Origin: Aquificota bacterium
Lineage (GTDB): Bacteria; Aquificota; Aquificia; Aquificales; Hydrogenothermaceae
NCBI GenBank assembly: GCA_013153635.1
Contig: JAADDZ010000014.1
Location: 130,341 to 194,340, forward strand
Direction: 5' to 3'
Length of the DNA: 64,000 nt
Position 1 is the first letter of the stretch. Each line of letters begins with the position of its first letter. This document shows, in pieces, positions 25,462-33,257 of the stretch. A model generated the notes under the pieces. That model did not search any database, was not told where the DNA came from, and saw nothing but the letters and a program-made list of their open reading frames with translations. Position numbers and translations under genes: made by a program.

Positions 25462-26558
25462 ACATTCCACCGTATCTAAAATCTATAAAACCTTACAAAT
25501 CAGGAAAACCAATAGAAGAACTAAAAAGAGAGCTAGGACTTACAGAAATCATAAAACTAGCATCAAACGAAAATCCTTTTGGCTGTTCTCTGTTAGTTAA
25601 AAGAGCTATAGAACAGCAAACAGTACATATAAACAGATACCCAGACGGAAAAGCATATTACCTACGAGACCAGCTCTCTAAATTTTTAGAGATAGACCAA
25701 GATGAAATCATATTTGGTAACGGCTCAAACGAAATAATAGATTTAACAGCAAGAGTATTCCTATCTCCAGATGCAGATGCTTTAGCATTTCAAGGGTCTT
25801 TTCCTATCTATAAGCTAGTTAGTAAAACAGTTGGAGCAAACTTTATAGAAGTCCCTTTAGAGTGTGACTTCTCTAGAAATTTGGAAAAATTATTAAACGC
25901 TATCACTCCAAAAACGAAAGTGATATTCATAGACAACCCTTGTAACCCTACAGGTTTTGCAAACAAAAAAGAAGAATTTGACCAGTTTATAAAAGCCTTA
26001 CCTAACGATGTAGTCCTAGTTTTAGATGAAGCTTATCATGAATATACAAAAGGACATAATATCCCTAATGGACTAAATTACATACACCCGATAAATCCAA
26101 ATATCCCAAAAAAAAATGTGATACTGCTTAGAACTTTCTCAAAAGCTTACGGTCTGGCTGGCTTAAGAATAGGATACGCAGTAGCCCAAAAAGAGATTGT
26201 CGAAATTTTAGAAAAAGTGAGACAGCCATTTAACACAAACCTTCTAGCTCAAATAGGAGCTTTAGAAGCTCTAAAAGACCAGAATTTCGTAGAGTTCTCT
26301 GTAAAAGAAAATGAAAAAGGCAAAATTCAGCTTTACGAAGGCTTTGAACAGCTTGGGATAAAATTTTTACCCACATATGCAAACTTTATCATGTTCCAAG
26401 TAGAAGACGCAGACAAAGTATACAATCAGCTACTAAAAGAAGGTATCATAATAAGACCCGCTTTTGGTTTCGATAACTGGCTTAGGGTTTCCATCGGTAC
26501 AAAAGACGAAAACATAAAATTTTTATCAGCATTAAAAGGTATTTTAGAAAAATGTTAA
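25455..26558 (+). CDS. hisC: Histidinol-phosphate aminotransferase
   Basis: PLP fold-type I enzyme of histidine synthesis; HisC-family members may also transaminate aromatic precursors. It has 367 residues. Typical segments are IKLASNENPFGCS, NRYPDGKAYYLRDQL, FGNGSNEIIDL, IDNPCNPTG, the PLP lysine in LRTFSKAYGLAGLRIGYA and a C-terminal IRPAFGFDNWLRVSIGT. No other his gene is nearby. The next start lies inside its last codons. Confidence 0.92.
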   Translation: MLNIPPYLKSIKPYKSGKPIEELKRELGLTEIIKLASNENPFGCSLLVKRAIEQQTVHINRYPDGKAYYLRDQLSKFLEIDQDEIIFGNGSNEIIDLTARVFLSPDADALAFQGSFPIYKLVSKTVGANFIEVPLECDFSRNLEKLLNAITPKTKVIFIDNPCNPTGFANKKEEFDQFIKALPNDVVLVLDEAYHEYTKGHNIPNGLNYIHPINPNIPKKNVILLRTFSKAYGLAGLRIGYAVAQKEIVEILEKVRQPFNTNLLAQIGALEALKDQNFVEFSVKENEKGKIQLYEGFEQLGIKFLPTYANFIMFQVEDADKVYNQLLKEGIIIRPAFGFDNWLRVSIGTKDENIKFLSALKGILEKC

Positions 26559-27223
26559 AAAATAAAGTTACCCTGATAACTGGTTCTAGCATAGGTATAG
26601 GTAGATACACAGCTTACGAGTTTGCAAAAGAACAAGCGATTGTAATAATCACATATTACAAAGATAAGGAAGAAGCGATAAAAACTTATAAAAACTGCTT
26701 AGAGTTAGGCATGCCAGAAGGGAAAATCTTATATTTGAACCTCAAAGACAACCAAAGTATAAAAAATTGTGTCAAAGAAGTGGTTGACAGTTATGGACAG
26801 ATAGACATTTTGATAAACAACGCAGGAGTTCTTGCATGGAAACCTCTAAGAGAACAATCCTTTGAAGAGATAGAAAATCAAGTGAGGGTAAATCTAGAAG
26901 GCTTAATAAAATTCACAAAAGAATCTTTACCGTTTATAACCCAATCAATAATAAACATTGGAAGCGGTGCAGGAAAAACAGCTTTCCCTGAACTTACCAC
27001 TTATTGTGCTACCAAATTTGGAGTAAGAGGGTTTACCCAAGCCTTAGCTTTAGAAGAGCCTCATATAAACATATATGTGGTTAATCCGGGAATGACAGCA
27101 ACGAAGATGACAGGATACAAAGGGGTAAGTCCAAAAATAGTAGCAAAAGTTATACTAAATACAGCCAAAGGTATCTATAAAAAACCTTCTGGCTCTGATA
27201 TAGATGTATGGGAATATTACTAA
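26552..27223 (+). CDS. Short-chain dehydrogenase/reductase
   Basis: 223 residues with an NAD(P)-binding Rossmann fold. The cofactor loop TGSSIGIG, the NNAG motif (ILINNAGVLAW), the catalytic Ser in INIGSGAG and YxxxK in TYCATKFGVRG are all present. The substrate is not predictable. Overlaps hisC by 7 bases and is convergent with the next gene, with a 4-base overlap. Confidence 0.9.
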   Translation: MLKNKVTLITGSSIGIGRYTAYEFAKEQAIVIITYYKDKEEAIKTYKNCLELGMPEGKILYLNLKDNQSIKNCVKEVVDSYGQIDILINNAGVLAWKPLREQSFEEIENQVRVNLEGLIKFTKESLPFITQSIINIGSGAGKTAFPELTTYCATKFGVRGFTQALALEEPHINIYVVNPGMTATKMTGYKGVSPKIVAKVILNTAKGIYKKPSGSDIDVWEYY

Positions 27224-27597
27224 GCTTTCTTTTTTCTAATACCAAAAAGCAACTGGTCAGTAAATTTTATAAGCCAGTCTTCGAAATTCTCCTGATTAGG
27301 GTTTTTTGAGTATATCCATTCTTCATCATACAAAATCACTGAATCAAAATGCTTTTCTAACTCTTCATCTCCAAAATTCACAACTATAGTCTCATCTACA
27401 ACCACGAGTTTTGGACTAGAATCTAAGATTCCTTTCTCTTTTAAGATAGTTTGATAATCTTTATCCATCTCATCGTAGGTCAAAATCGTATAAGTATGCT
27501 TTAGATGTTCGTTTTCATCTACAAGGTAGTATATATCTATAACTTTCTCTACTACTGGTTTTAAAAACTTTACACTTCCAACCGTTATCTTTTCCAT
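27220..27597 (-). CDS. Conserved-looking protein of unknown function
   Basis: 125 residues, acidic, soluble, without cysteines, signal peptide or membrane segments. Alternating strands and helices (KLVVVDETIVVNFGDEELEKHFDSVILYDEEW in the middle) suggest a small alpha/beta fold. I do not recognise the family. It starts 10 bases after the DsrE-family gene and is likely co-transcribed with it, so the two may act together in sulfur trafficking; that is an inference from position only. Confidence 0.65.
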   Translation of the reverse strand: MEKITVGSVKFLKPVVEKVIDIYYLVDENEHLKHTYTILTYDEMDKDYQTILKEKGILDSSPKLVVVDETIVVNFGDEELEKHFDSVILYDEEWIYSKNPNQENFEDWLIKFTDQLLFGIRKKKA

Positions 27598-27607
27598 ATG
27601 ATTTCCC

Positions 27608-28081
27608 TCAAAATGTCATTACTATTGGCTTATCAGAACTATTTACAAAATTTAAAAAAGTGGCGGCTCCTGCTGGTTTCTGTACACCTTCTATCAAGTC
27701 TTCTTTCTTGTAACCAAACATCTGCATAGCAGTTTGGCAGGGGAAAAGTTTCACATCAAGCTCCAAAGCCTGATTTATCAACTCTTCTAAAGAAGGTATC
27801 TTGTTTTTTTTCATCATCTTTTTCATCATATTTGTTGCAAAATCCATCATTCCCGGAAGAATAGTTACTATCTGTGGAACAGATACAGGCATAGCAGGAT
27901 TTCCTATAGGGGATACTTTGAGATTTTTTAGTTTTTCCTTATGAATAACATTTATTCCATAAAAACTAAAAAACATACCTGTTTCCATACCCATAGCGGC
28001 GGCAGTAGTAGCAAGCATAAAAGGAGGAAGTACTTTGTCAAGAGTTCCACTTAAAACGATAATTCCTACTCGTGTTTTCAT
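27608..28081 (-). CDS. DsrE/DsrF-like (DsrE2-type) protein
   Basis: 157 residues. It opens KTRVGIIVLSGTLDKVLPPFMLATTAAAMGMETGMFFSF (beta-alpha nucleotide-like fold of the DsrE family). A single conserved cysteine lies in KLFPCQTAMQMFGY, the position that carries persulfide in sulfurtransferases of this family. The hydrophobic loop with repeated Met (MMDFATNMMKKMMKKNK) fits the DsrE2 type, which is often membrane-associated. Such proteins move sulfane sulfur in sulfur-oxidising bacteria. No rhodanese, TusA or Hdr genes are nearby. Confidence 0.8.
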   Translation of the reverse strand: MKTRVGIIVLSGTLDKVLPPFMLATTAAAMGMETGMFFSFYGINVIHKEKLKNLKVSPIGNPAMPVSVPQIVTILPGMMDFATNMMKKMMKKNKIPSLEELINQALELDVKLFPCQTAMQMFGYKKEDLIEGVQKPAGAATFLNFVNSSDKPIVMTF

Positions 28082-28095
28082 AAATATCCTCTCTC

Positions 28096-29421
28096 TTAGG
28101 ATAAAGCTCTTAATATATCATTGAATATCACAAATATCATCAGCGTTCCTAGTAATGCAAAACCAAGATAAGCAAGATACTCTTTTGCTTTTTCAGGTAT
28201 AGGTCTTCTTAATATAGATTCTATAAGAAGAATAGCGATAAGCCCTCCATCTAAAACAGGTATAGGAAGTAGATTCAAGTATCCTAACTGAAGGGATATA
28301 AAAGCAACTGTAAGTAAAAACGCTGATAGACCTGTTTCAAGAGCTTGTCCAGAAAACTGTGCTATCGCTATAGGTCCTCCTAGCGTTTTTAAAGAAATCT
28401 CACCTGTTACTAGCCCTTTTATAACAGTACCTATTGCAACTGTTAACTCCCATGTTTTTTCAAGCCCTTTTTTGACAGCTTCGAAGAATGGGTACTTTAT
28501 AGTTTTTGTTTCTATAACAGGAGTGATACCTAACACATACCTGTTTAGTTTTTCATCTTTTTTCGGCTTAACAACAACGGTAAAAATCTTATCCCCTCTT
28601 TTTACTGTAAGAGCTAATTTTTTATCATCTTTAAGAGACGATAAAATCTCCACTATCTCAAACCATGTCTTTATAGGTTTGCCATTGATAGCTAAGATTA
28701 CATCTCCCGGCTTTAAACCTGCCTGCTCTGCTGGAGACCCTTCTAAAACCTTATCTACAACTGGAGGTAGTAGAGGGGATATTCCCAAAGATTCCTTAGT
28801 TATATTCTCTGGTATCTTAACAGGTATGATTAACTCTTTTCCATTTCTTATAACTTTAAGATGGGCTACCTTTCCAGCTTTCATTCCAATCATCATAGTA
28901 AACTCTTTCCAGTTTTTGACAGGGTGGTCATCAACAGCAACAATTTTGTCAAAAGGTTTTAGCCCAGCTTTTGAAGCGTAAGAATCAGGCTGAACATATC
29001 CAATAACTACCGGTTCTTCCATATAAGCTGGCTCTTTTATACCCATCATATATACAGCAGAAAATAAAAATATAGCAAGAAGTATATTAAATAAAGGTCC
29101 AGCAAAAGCTATAAGTATCTTTTGCCATCTAGGTTTAGCATGAAAAGAACGAGGGTCATTTAGGGCATTTTCATCTACCTTTCCTTGAACAGGTTCAGTC
29201 ATAGAGTCCTCGCCATACATCTTTACATATCCACCAAGAGGGATAAGAGCTATCTGGTATACAGTTTCTTTTCCTTTCCATCTAATTATGGGAGGTCCAA
29301 AACCTATAGAAAATACTTCAACTTTTACTCCAAAAAGTCTGGCAAAAAGAAAATGTCCAAATTCGTGAATAGTGATTAACACACCTATCATTATCAAAAA
29401 TGCAACTATACTCGTTAACAA
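28096..29421 (-). CDS. rseP: RseP-type site-2 membrane metalloprotease
   Basis: Intramembrane zinc protease that cleaves anti-sigma factors and leftover signal peptides. It has 441 residues. HEFGH sits in the first membrane segment (ITIHEFGHFLFARLFGVKVE). Two PDZ domains follow (VIGYVQPDSYASKAGLKPFDKIVAVD; VLEGSPAEQAGLKPGDVILAINGKPI). The last part has the LDG motif (LLPIPVLDGGLIAI). Start is TTG 29421, directly after the dxr stop. The dxr-rseP order is widely conserved. Confidence 0.95.
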   Translation of the reverse strand: MLTSIVAFLIMIGVLITIHEFGHFLFARLFGVKVEVFSIGFGPPIIRWKGKETVYQIALIPLGGYVKMYGEDSMTEPVQGKVDENALNDPRSFHAKPRWQKILIAFAGPLFNILLAIFLFSAVYMMGIKEPAYMEEPVVIGYVQPDSYASKAGLKPFDKIVAVDDHPVKNWKEFTMMIGMKAGKVAHLKVIRNGKELIIPVKIPENITKESLGISPLLPPVVDKVLEGSPAEQAGLKPGDVILAINGKPIKTWFEIVEILSSLKDDKKLALTVKRGDKIFTVVVKPKKDEKLNRYVLGITPVIETKTIKYPFFEAVKKGLEKTWELTVAIGTVIKGLVTGEISLKTLGGPIAIAQFSGQALETGLSAFLLTVAFISLQLGYLNLLPIPVLDGGLIAILLIESILRRPIPEKAKEYLAYLGFALLGTLMIFVIFNDILRALS

Positions 29422-30558
29422 CTAAAAAACCTCCTTTTCTACCTGTTTAAAAATCTCTTGAGTTTCTTCCATTATTTGGATAATATCTTCCAATTTTTTT
29501 GGTTTCCCAAAGTTAGCTCTTTCTATTACTTTCTGTATCAAGACAGGTATTTTATCAAAAGTTATCTTTTGAGATAAAAATCTATTAACAGCCAGTTCAT
29601 CGGCAACTGTTAAAACTATAGGATAAGCTTCTCCTTTTATTCCAACCTCTTTTGCAAGTTTTAAGAGAGGAAATTTTTGATAATCTGGCTCAAAAAATTC
29701 TATCTTATGAAGATTCTTAAAATCTACAGAAGGTACATCTGTTTCCCATCTGTCTGGATAGGATATAGCATATGTTATTGGTATCTTCATGTCAGGTACA
29801 GATATGTTAGATATGATAGTGCCGTCTATATATTCAACCATACCATGAACTAGACTCTGTGGGTGAATCAGAACATCTATATGTGAGTAAGGTGTATCAA
29901 ATAGATAATGAGCTTCTATGATTTCTAATCCTTTATTCATAAGGGTTGCACTATCTATAGTTACTTTTTCTCCCATTTTCCACTTTGGGTGCTGAAGAGC
30001 TTCCTCTACAGAAACATCTTTGAAAGATTCTATAGGTAGGTTTAAAAAAGGTCCCCCTGATGCAGTAAGGACAATTTTTTTTATGTTTTTAGTTTTTTCT
30101 CCTTTCAAAGATTGAAATATAGCTGAATGCTCACTATCGATAGGAATTATTTTTTTGTACTGCTTTTTTAGAATTTCTCCAAGACATATGATAGCCTCTT
30201 TGTTTGCTGTAGCTAGATTTTTTTTATGCTCTAAGATGTAATAGGTAGGTAATATTCCTGCAATACCTGCTATACCTACTACATACAAATCGACAAAAAG
30301 GTCTGTTATATGGAGTAACCCTTCTTCTCCTGTTAAAAAAATCAAATCATATTTTTTGATAAGCTCTTTTGGTATCGTTTCATAATGGTGAACATAGACA
30401 TATTTTGGTCTAAATTCTTCTATCTGTTCTTTAAGTTTTTGTGAAAATTTAGATGAGGCTAAAGCCTTTACCTTTACCTTTCCTGTATGTTGCCTCACTA
30501 TATCTAGAGTCTGTGTTCCTATAGAACCTGTAGAACCTAAAACCGCTATCTCTTTCAA
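29422..30558 (-). CDS. dxr: 1-deoxy-D-xylulose 5-phosphate reductoisomerase
   Basis: Makes 2-C-methyl-erythritol 4-phosphate in the non-mevalonate isoprenoid pathway. It has 378 residues. N-terminal NADPH site IAVLGSTGSIGTQTLDIVRQH, then the metal and substrate region IPIDSEHSAIFQ, TASGGPF, HPKWKMGEKVTIDSATLMNKGLE (conserved block, shown in part) and a C-terminal helical domain. Start is TTG 30558 with GAGG upstream. It lies directly before rseP. Confidence 0.95.
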   Translation of the reverse strand: MKEIAVLGSTGSIGTQTLDIVRQHTGKVKVKALASSKFSQKLKEQIEEFRPKYVYVHHYETIPKELIKKYDLIFLTGEEGLLHITDLFVDLYVVGIAGIAGILPTYYILEHKKNLATANKEAIICLGEILKKQYKKIIPIDSEHSAIFQSLKGEKTKNIKKIVLTASGGPFLNLPIESFKDVSVEEALQHPKWKMGEKVTIDSATLMNKGLEIIEAHYLFDTPYSHIDVLIHPQSLVHGMVEYIDGTIISNISVPDMKIPITYAISYPDRWETDVPSVDFKNLHKIEFFEPDYQKFPLLKLAKEVGIKGEAYPIVLTVADELAVNRFLSQKITFDKIPVLIQKVIERANFGKPKKLEDIIQIMEETQEIFKQVEKEVF

Positions 30559-30562
30559 TCTA

Positions 30563-31180
30563 TTATGCCTCTAGAGCTTGCAAGATATAACCAAAAAATT
30601 CGTTATCCTCTTTGGCTCCAAAAAATTCTACTTTATTATTAATAACTATTTTTGGGACTGTGACAACGTTATATTTCATAGCTATATGAGGAAAAGTATA
30701 ACTATCAATCACTACAGTTTTGATAAAACTGTTAACAAGCGCAAAGCTGTAAGCGATTTTTATCGCTGGCGCACAAAACCCACAGGAAGATGTGGTAAAA
30801 ACTTTTATTTCTATATCTTTGTCTACCTGTTTTACTAACTCTTCTATCCGTGGAGATATTTTGTGATTTTTCGTAGATACCATAACAATAGTATCTATTA
30901 TAGTCTGAATTTCTCCACCATTTATTTCTCCCATATATCTTATCCCTAAGTCCTCTTCAGCAGTAGGATAGATACTAAAACATGGGGGTTCTATACAATC
31001 TAAGTCTAGGTTATGTTCAAATTCTAATTTAGGATTCAAAGAGACAAGCTCTCTTAGAACCTGCTCTGTTTTGTTTGAAATAGAGTCGCCCTTGCCTTTA
31101 AATGCTATAGTTACAGGATATTTTAACTTTTTTGCAAAAATCTTTTCTATATTCTCTTTAACTTTCTCTCCAATCAGCAT
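30563..31180 (-). CDS. Glutaredoxin/thioredoxin-like protein with CGFC motif
   Basis: 205 residues that appear to hold two thioredoxin-like folds. The first (about 1-110) lacks CxxC but has DCIEPPC (61-67). The second has the redox motif FTTSSCGFC (Cys 133 and 136) and a cis-proline loop (VVTVPKIVINNK). The layout resembles archaeal/thermophile protein disulfide oxidoreductases, although those usually carry two CxxC sites. There is no signal peptide, so it is cytoplasmic. It sits between ybeY and dxr, with 1- and 4-base gaps. Confidence 0.78.
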   Translation of the reverse strand: MLIGEKVKENIEKIFAKKLKYPVTIAFKGKGDSISNKTEQVLRELVSLNPKLEFEHNLDLDCIEPPCFSIYPTAEEDLGIRYMGEINGGEIQTIIDTIVMVSTKNHKISPRIEELVKQVDKDIEIKVFTTSSCGFCAPAIKIAYSFALVNSFIKTVVIDSYTFPHIAMKYNVVTVPKIVINNKVEFFGAKEDNEFFGYILQALEA

Positions 31181-31181
31181 T

Positions 31182-31634
31182 CTATTTTCCAGTTATATTT
31201 TTATCTAATATATGTTTTATCAATTTTTCTTGTTTGTCAAACATTAATCTCGCTTCTTTTTGTGATTTTTCATGGTCATACCCAAGAAGATGTAAAAGCC
31301 CATGAGCTATAAGTCTAACAAGCTCTTCATAAAAGGAAACTCCTAAGTTTTCCGCCTGTTTTTTTGTATATGGAACGCTGATAACAATATCTCCTAAAAC
31401 TTTGTATCTGTAGCCGGGAATCTCTCCAGCGGGAAAAGATAAAACATCTGTAGGTTTATCCTTGTCTCTCCATTCCTTGTTTAACTGTCTTATGTTAGTG
31501 TTATCTGTTAAAGTCAGCCCTACTTCTACATTATCTATACCTAGATATTCAAGCATCTGTGCCAAGATTTGATGTAACTGTTCTTTTTTTATTTTCGTTG
31601 TTCTGTAGTCTTTATTTATAAAGATGTTATTCAC
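31182..31634 (-). CDS. ybeY: Endoribonuclease YbeY
   Basis: Metal-dependent RNase for 16S rRNA 3'-end maturation and ribosome quality control. It has 150 residues. The zinc site HGLLHLLGYDHEK (H3xH5xH) is intact. Upstream conserved segments are NTNIRQLNKEWRDKDKPTDVLSFP and LGDIVIS. Start is GTG 31634, overlapping the end of phoH by 8 bases; phoH-ybeY is a standard pairing. Confidence 0.95.
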   Translation of the reverse strand: MNNIFINKDYRTTKIKKEQLHQILAQMLEYLGIDNVEVGLTLTDNTNIRQLNKEWRDKDKPTDVLSFPAGEIPGYRYKVLGDIVISVPYTKKQAENLGVSFYEELVRLIAHGLLHLLGYDHEKSQKEARLMFDKQEKLIKHILDKNITGK

Positions 31635-32595
31635 TTTCTTGTTCCTGCTCGTACTTTTCGTAAGCCATTATTATTTTCTGCACTACTGGGTGGCGTACTA
31701 CATCTTTTTCTGTAAATTTTGTAAAACCTATACCTTCTACATCTTCTAAAACTTTTACCGCTTCAACCAAACCAGATTGGGATATTTTTGGTAGGTCTAT
31801 CTGGGTTATATCTCCAGTAACTACTGCTTTTGAACCAAACCCTATCCTTGTTAGAAACATTTTCATCTGTTCTCTTGTTGTATTTTGTGCTTCATCTAGT
31901 ATTATAAAAGCATCGTTTAGAGTTCTTCCTCTCATAAAAGCCAAAGGAGCTATCTCTATCACTTTTTTTTCTAGCATATCGTTTGCTTTGTCTGCATCTA
32001 CCATATCGTAAAGGGCATCATAGAGGGGTCTAAGGTATGGGTCTACTTTTTCCGTGAGAGTTCCCGGAAGGAAACCTAATTTTTCCCCCGCTTCTACAGC
32101 TGGTCTCGTTAGGATAATCCTGTTCACTTTATTTTCCTTTAGATAAGATACTGCAACCGCCATAGCGAGATAGGTTTTTCCTGTGCCTGCTGGTCCTATT
32201 CCGAATGTTATATCATTCTTCTTTATAGTATCTACATACAGTTTTTGAGTTGGAGTTTTAGCTACTATTGGCTTTCTTTTTGAGGTAAATAAGATAACAT
32301 TATCTCCTTGGAAAACAGGTTTTTTATTTTCTTCTACATCTAATTTAAAACCAAGAGCTAATCCTCGAACATCAGCGGAACTTAGATTGTGACCTACTTC
32401 AAAAAGTGAAGCTACTTTTTCCATAAATTTTTCAAACTTATCAAGGGCTTCTTCAGAACCTTCTGCTATTAGTTTTGTTCCCCGTGCAAATATCTTTATA
32501 TCAAAGATTTGAGAGAAATACTTCAAGTTTTCATCTCGATTTCCTACGATGTTAAAAAATGCTTCTGATGGAATTTCTACTTCTAATGTAAAAAT
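31627..32595 (-). CDS. phoH: PhoH-like ATPase, apparent ATT start
   Basis: Cytoplasmic ATPase of the PhoH family, linked to RNA metabolism with YbeY. The nucleotide-binding loop FGIGPAGTGKTYLAMA and the Walker B region FIILDEAQNTT are present. A TTG at 32526 has no ribosome site, and 23 codons of family-like sequence (FTLEVEIPSEAFFNIVGNRDEN) lie upstream in frame. A perfect AGGAGGT (32610-32604) is followed eight bases later by ATT at 32595, so ATT is proposed as the start. This gives 322 residues, close to normal for the family. No in-frame ATG, GTG or TTG lies between the ribosome site and that segment. Confidence 0.9.
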   Translation of the reverse strand: MFTLEVEIPSEAFFNIVGNRDENLKYFSQIFDIKIFARGTKLIAEGSEEALDKFEKFMEKVASLFEVGHNLSSADVRGLALGFKLDVEENKKPVFQGDNVILFTSKRKPIVAKTPTQKLYVDTIKKNDITFGIGPAGTGKTYLAMAVAVSYLKENKVNRIILTRPAVEAGEKLGFLPGTLTEKVDPYLRPLYDALYDMVDADKANDMLEKKVIEIAPLAFMRGRTLNDAFIILDEAQNTTREQMKMFLTRIGFGSKAVVTGDITQIDLPKISQSGLVEAVKVLEDVEGIGFTKFTEKDVVRHPVVQKIIMAYEKYEQEQESE

Positions 32596-32679
32596 TTTGA
32601 TATACCTCCTAACAAATTTTCTACATGAAGATAAATTTATACAAAAATTTTAATTTTCAAATAAAATTTTCGACCTTTG

Positions 32680-32690
32680 TATGATATATT
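32680..32690 (+). promoter_or_regulatory. Extended -10 promoter for the mog/moaB gene
   Basis: TATGATATATT, an extended -10 with the hexamer TATATT at 32685-32690, 31 bases before the ATG. It shares its sequence with promoters before rpsB and the ATP synthase genes. No good -35 is seen. Confidence 0.55.
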
Positions 32691-32721
32691 TTGAAAATTA
32701 ACAAAGCATAAGAGGTTTGGT

Positions 32722-33255
32722 ATGGACAAAAAGGCAAAAATAGGTGTCTTAACTATATCTGATAGGGCTAGTAAAGGCATTTATGAGGATATAAGTGGAA
32801 AAGCTATCGTACAGTATTTGGAAGATATATTAATCACTCCCTTTGAAACTGTTTATAAGATAATTCCTGATGAGCAGGATTTGATAGAAAAATCTCTTGT
32901 ATATATGGCAGATGTGGAAAAGTGTAGTCTCATACTTACTACAGGCGGAACAGGACCAGCCCCTAGAGATGTTACTCCAGAAGCTACGGAAAATGTATGT
33001 CAAAAGATGATGCCCGGTTTTGGAGAACTGATGAGACAGGTATCTTTAAAACAAGTTCCTACAGCTATCTTATCAAGGCAAACAGCAGGTATTCGAGGTA
33101 GCTGTCTTATTATAAATTTACCCGGAAAACCTCAATCAATAAAGCTTACTCTTGATGCTGTATTTCCTGCTGTTCCTTACTGTATTGACTTAATTGGTGG
33201 TGCTTTTATAGATACGGACCCCAAAAAACTACAAGCTTTTAGACCTAAGAAGTAA
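32722..33255 (+). CDS. MoaB/Mog-family molybdopterin adenylyltransferase
   Basis: Adenylates molybdopterin before molybdenum insertion. It has 177 residues. It begins IGVLTISDRASKGIYEDISG, and the substrate-binding signature LTTGGTGPAPRDVTPEAT is intact, with LPGKPQSI near the end. Mog and MoaB cannot be separated safely. It ends two bases before the convergent molybdenum hydroxylase gene, which likely needs this cofactor. Confidence 0.92.
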   Translation: MDKKAKIGVLTISDRASKGIYEDISGKAIVQYLEDILITPFETVYKIIPDEQDLIEKSLVYMADVEKCSLILTTGGTGPAPRDVTPEATENVCQKMMPGFGELMRQVSLKQVPTAILSRQTAGIRGSCLIINLPGKPQSIKLTLDAVFPAVPYCIDLIGGAFIDTDPKKLQAFRPKK

Positions 33256-33257
33256 CC

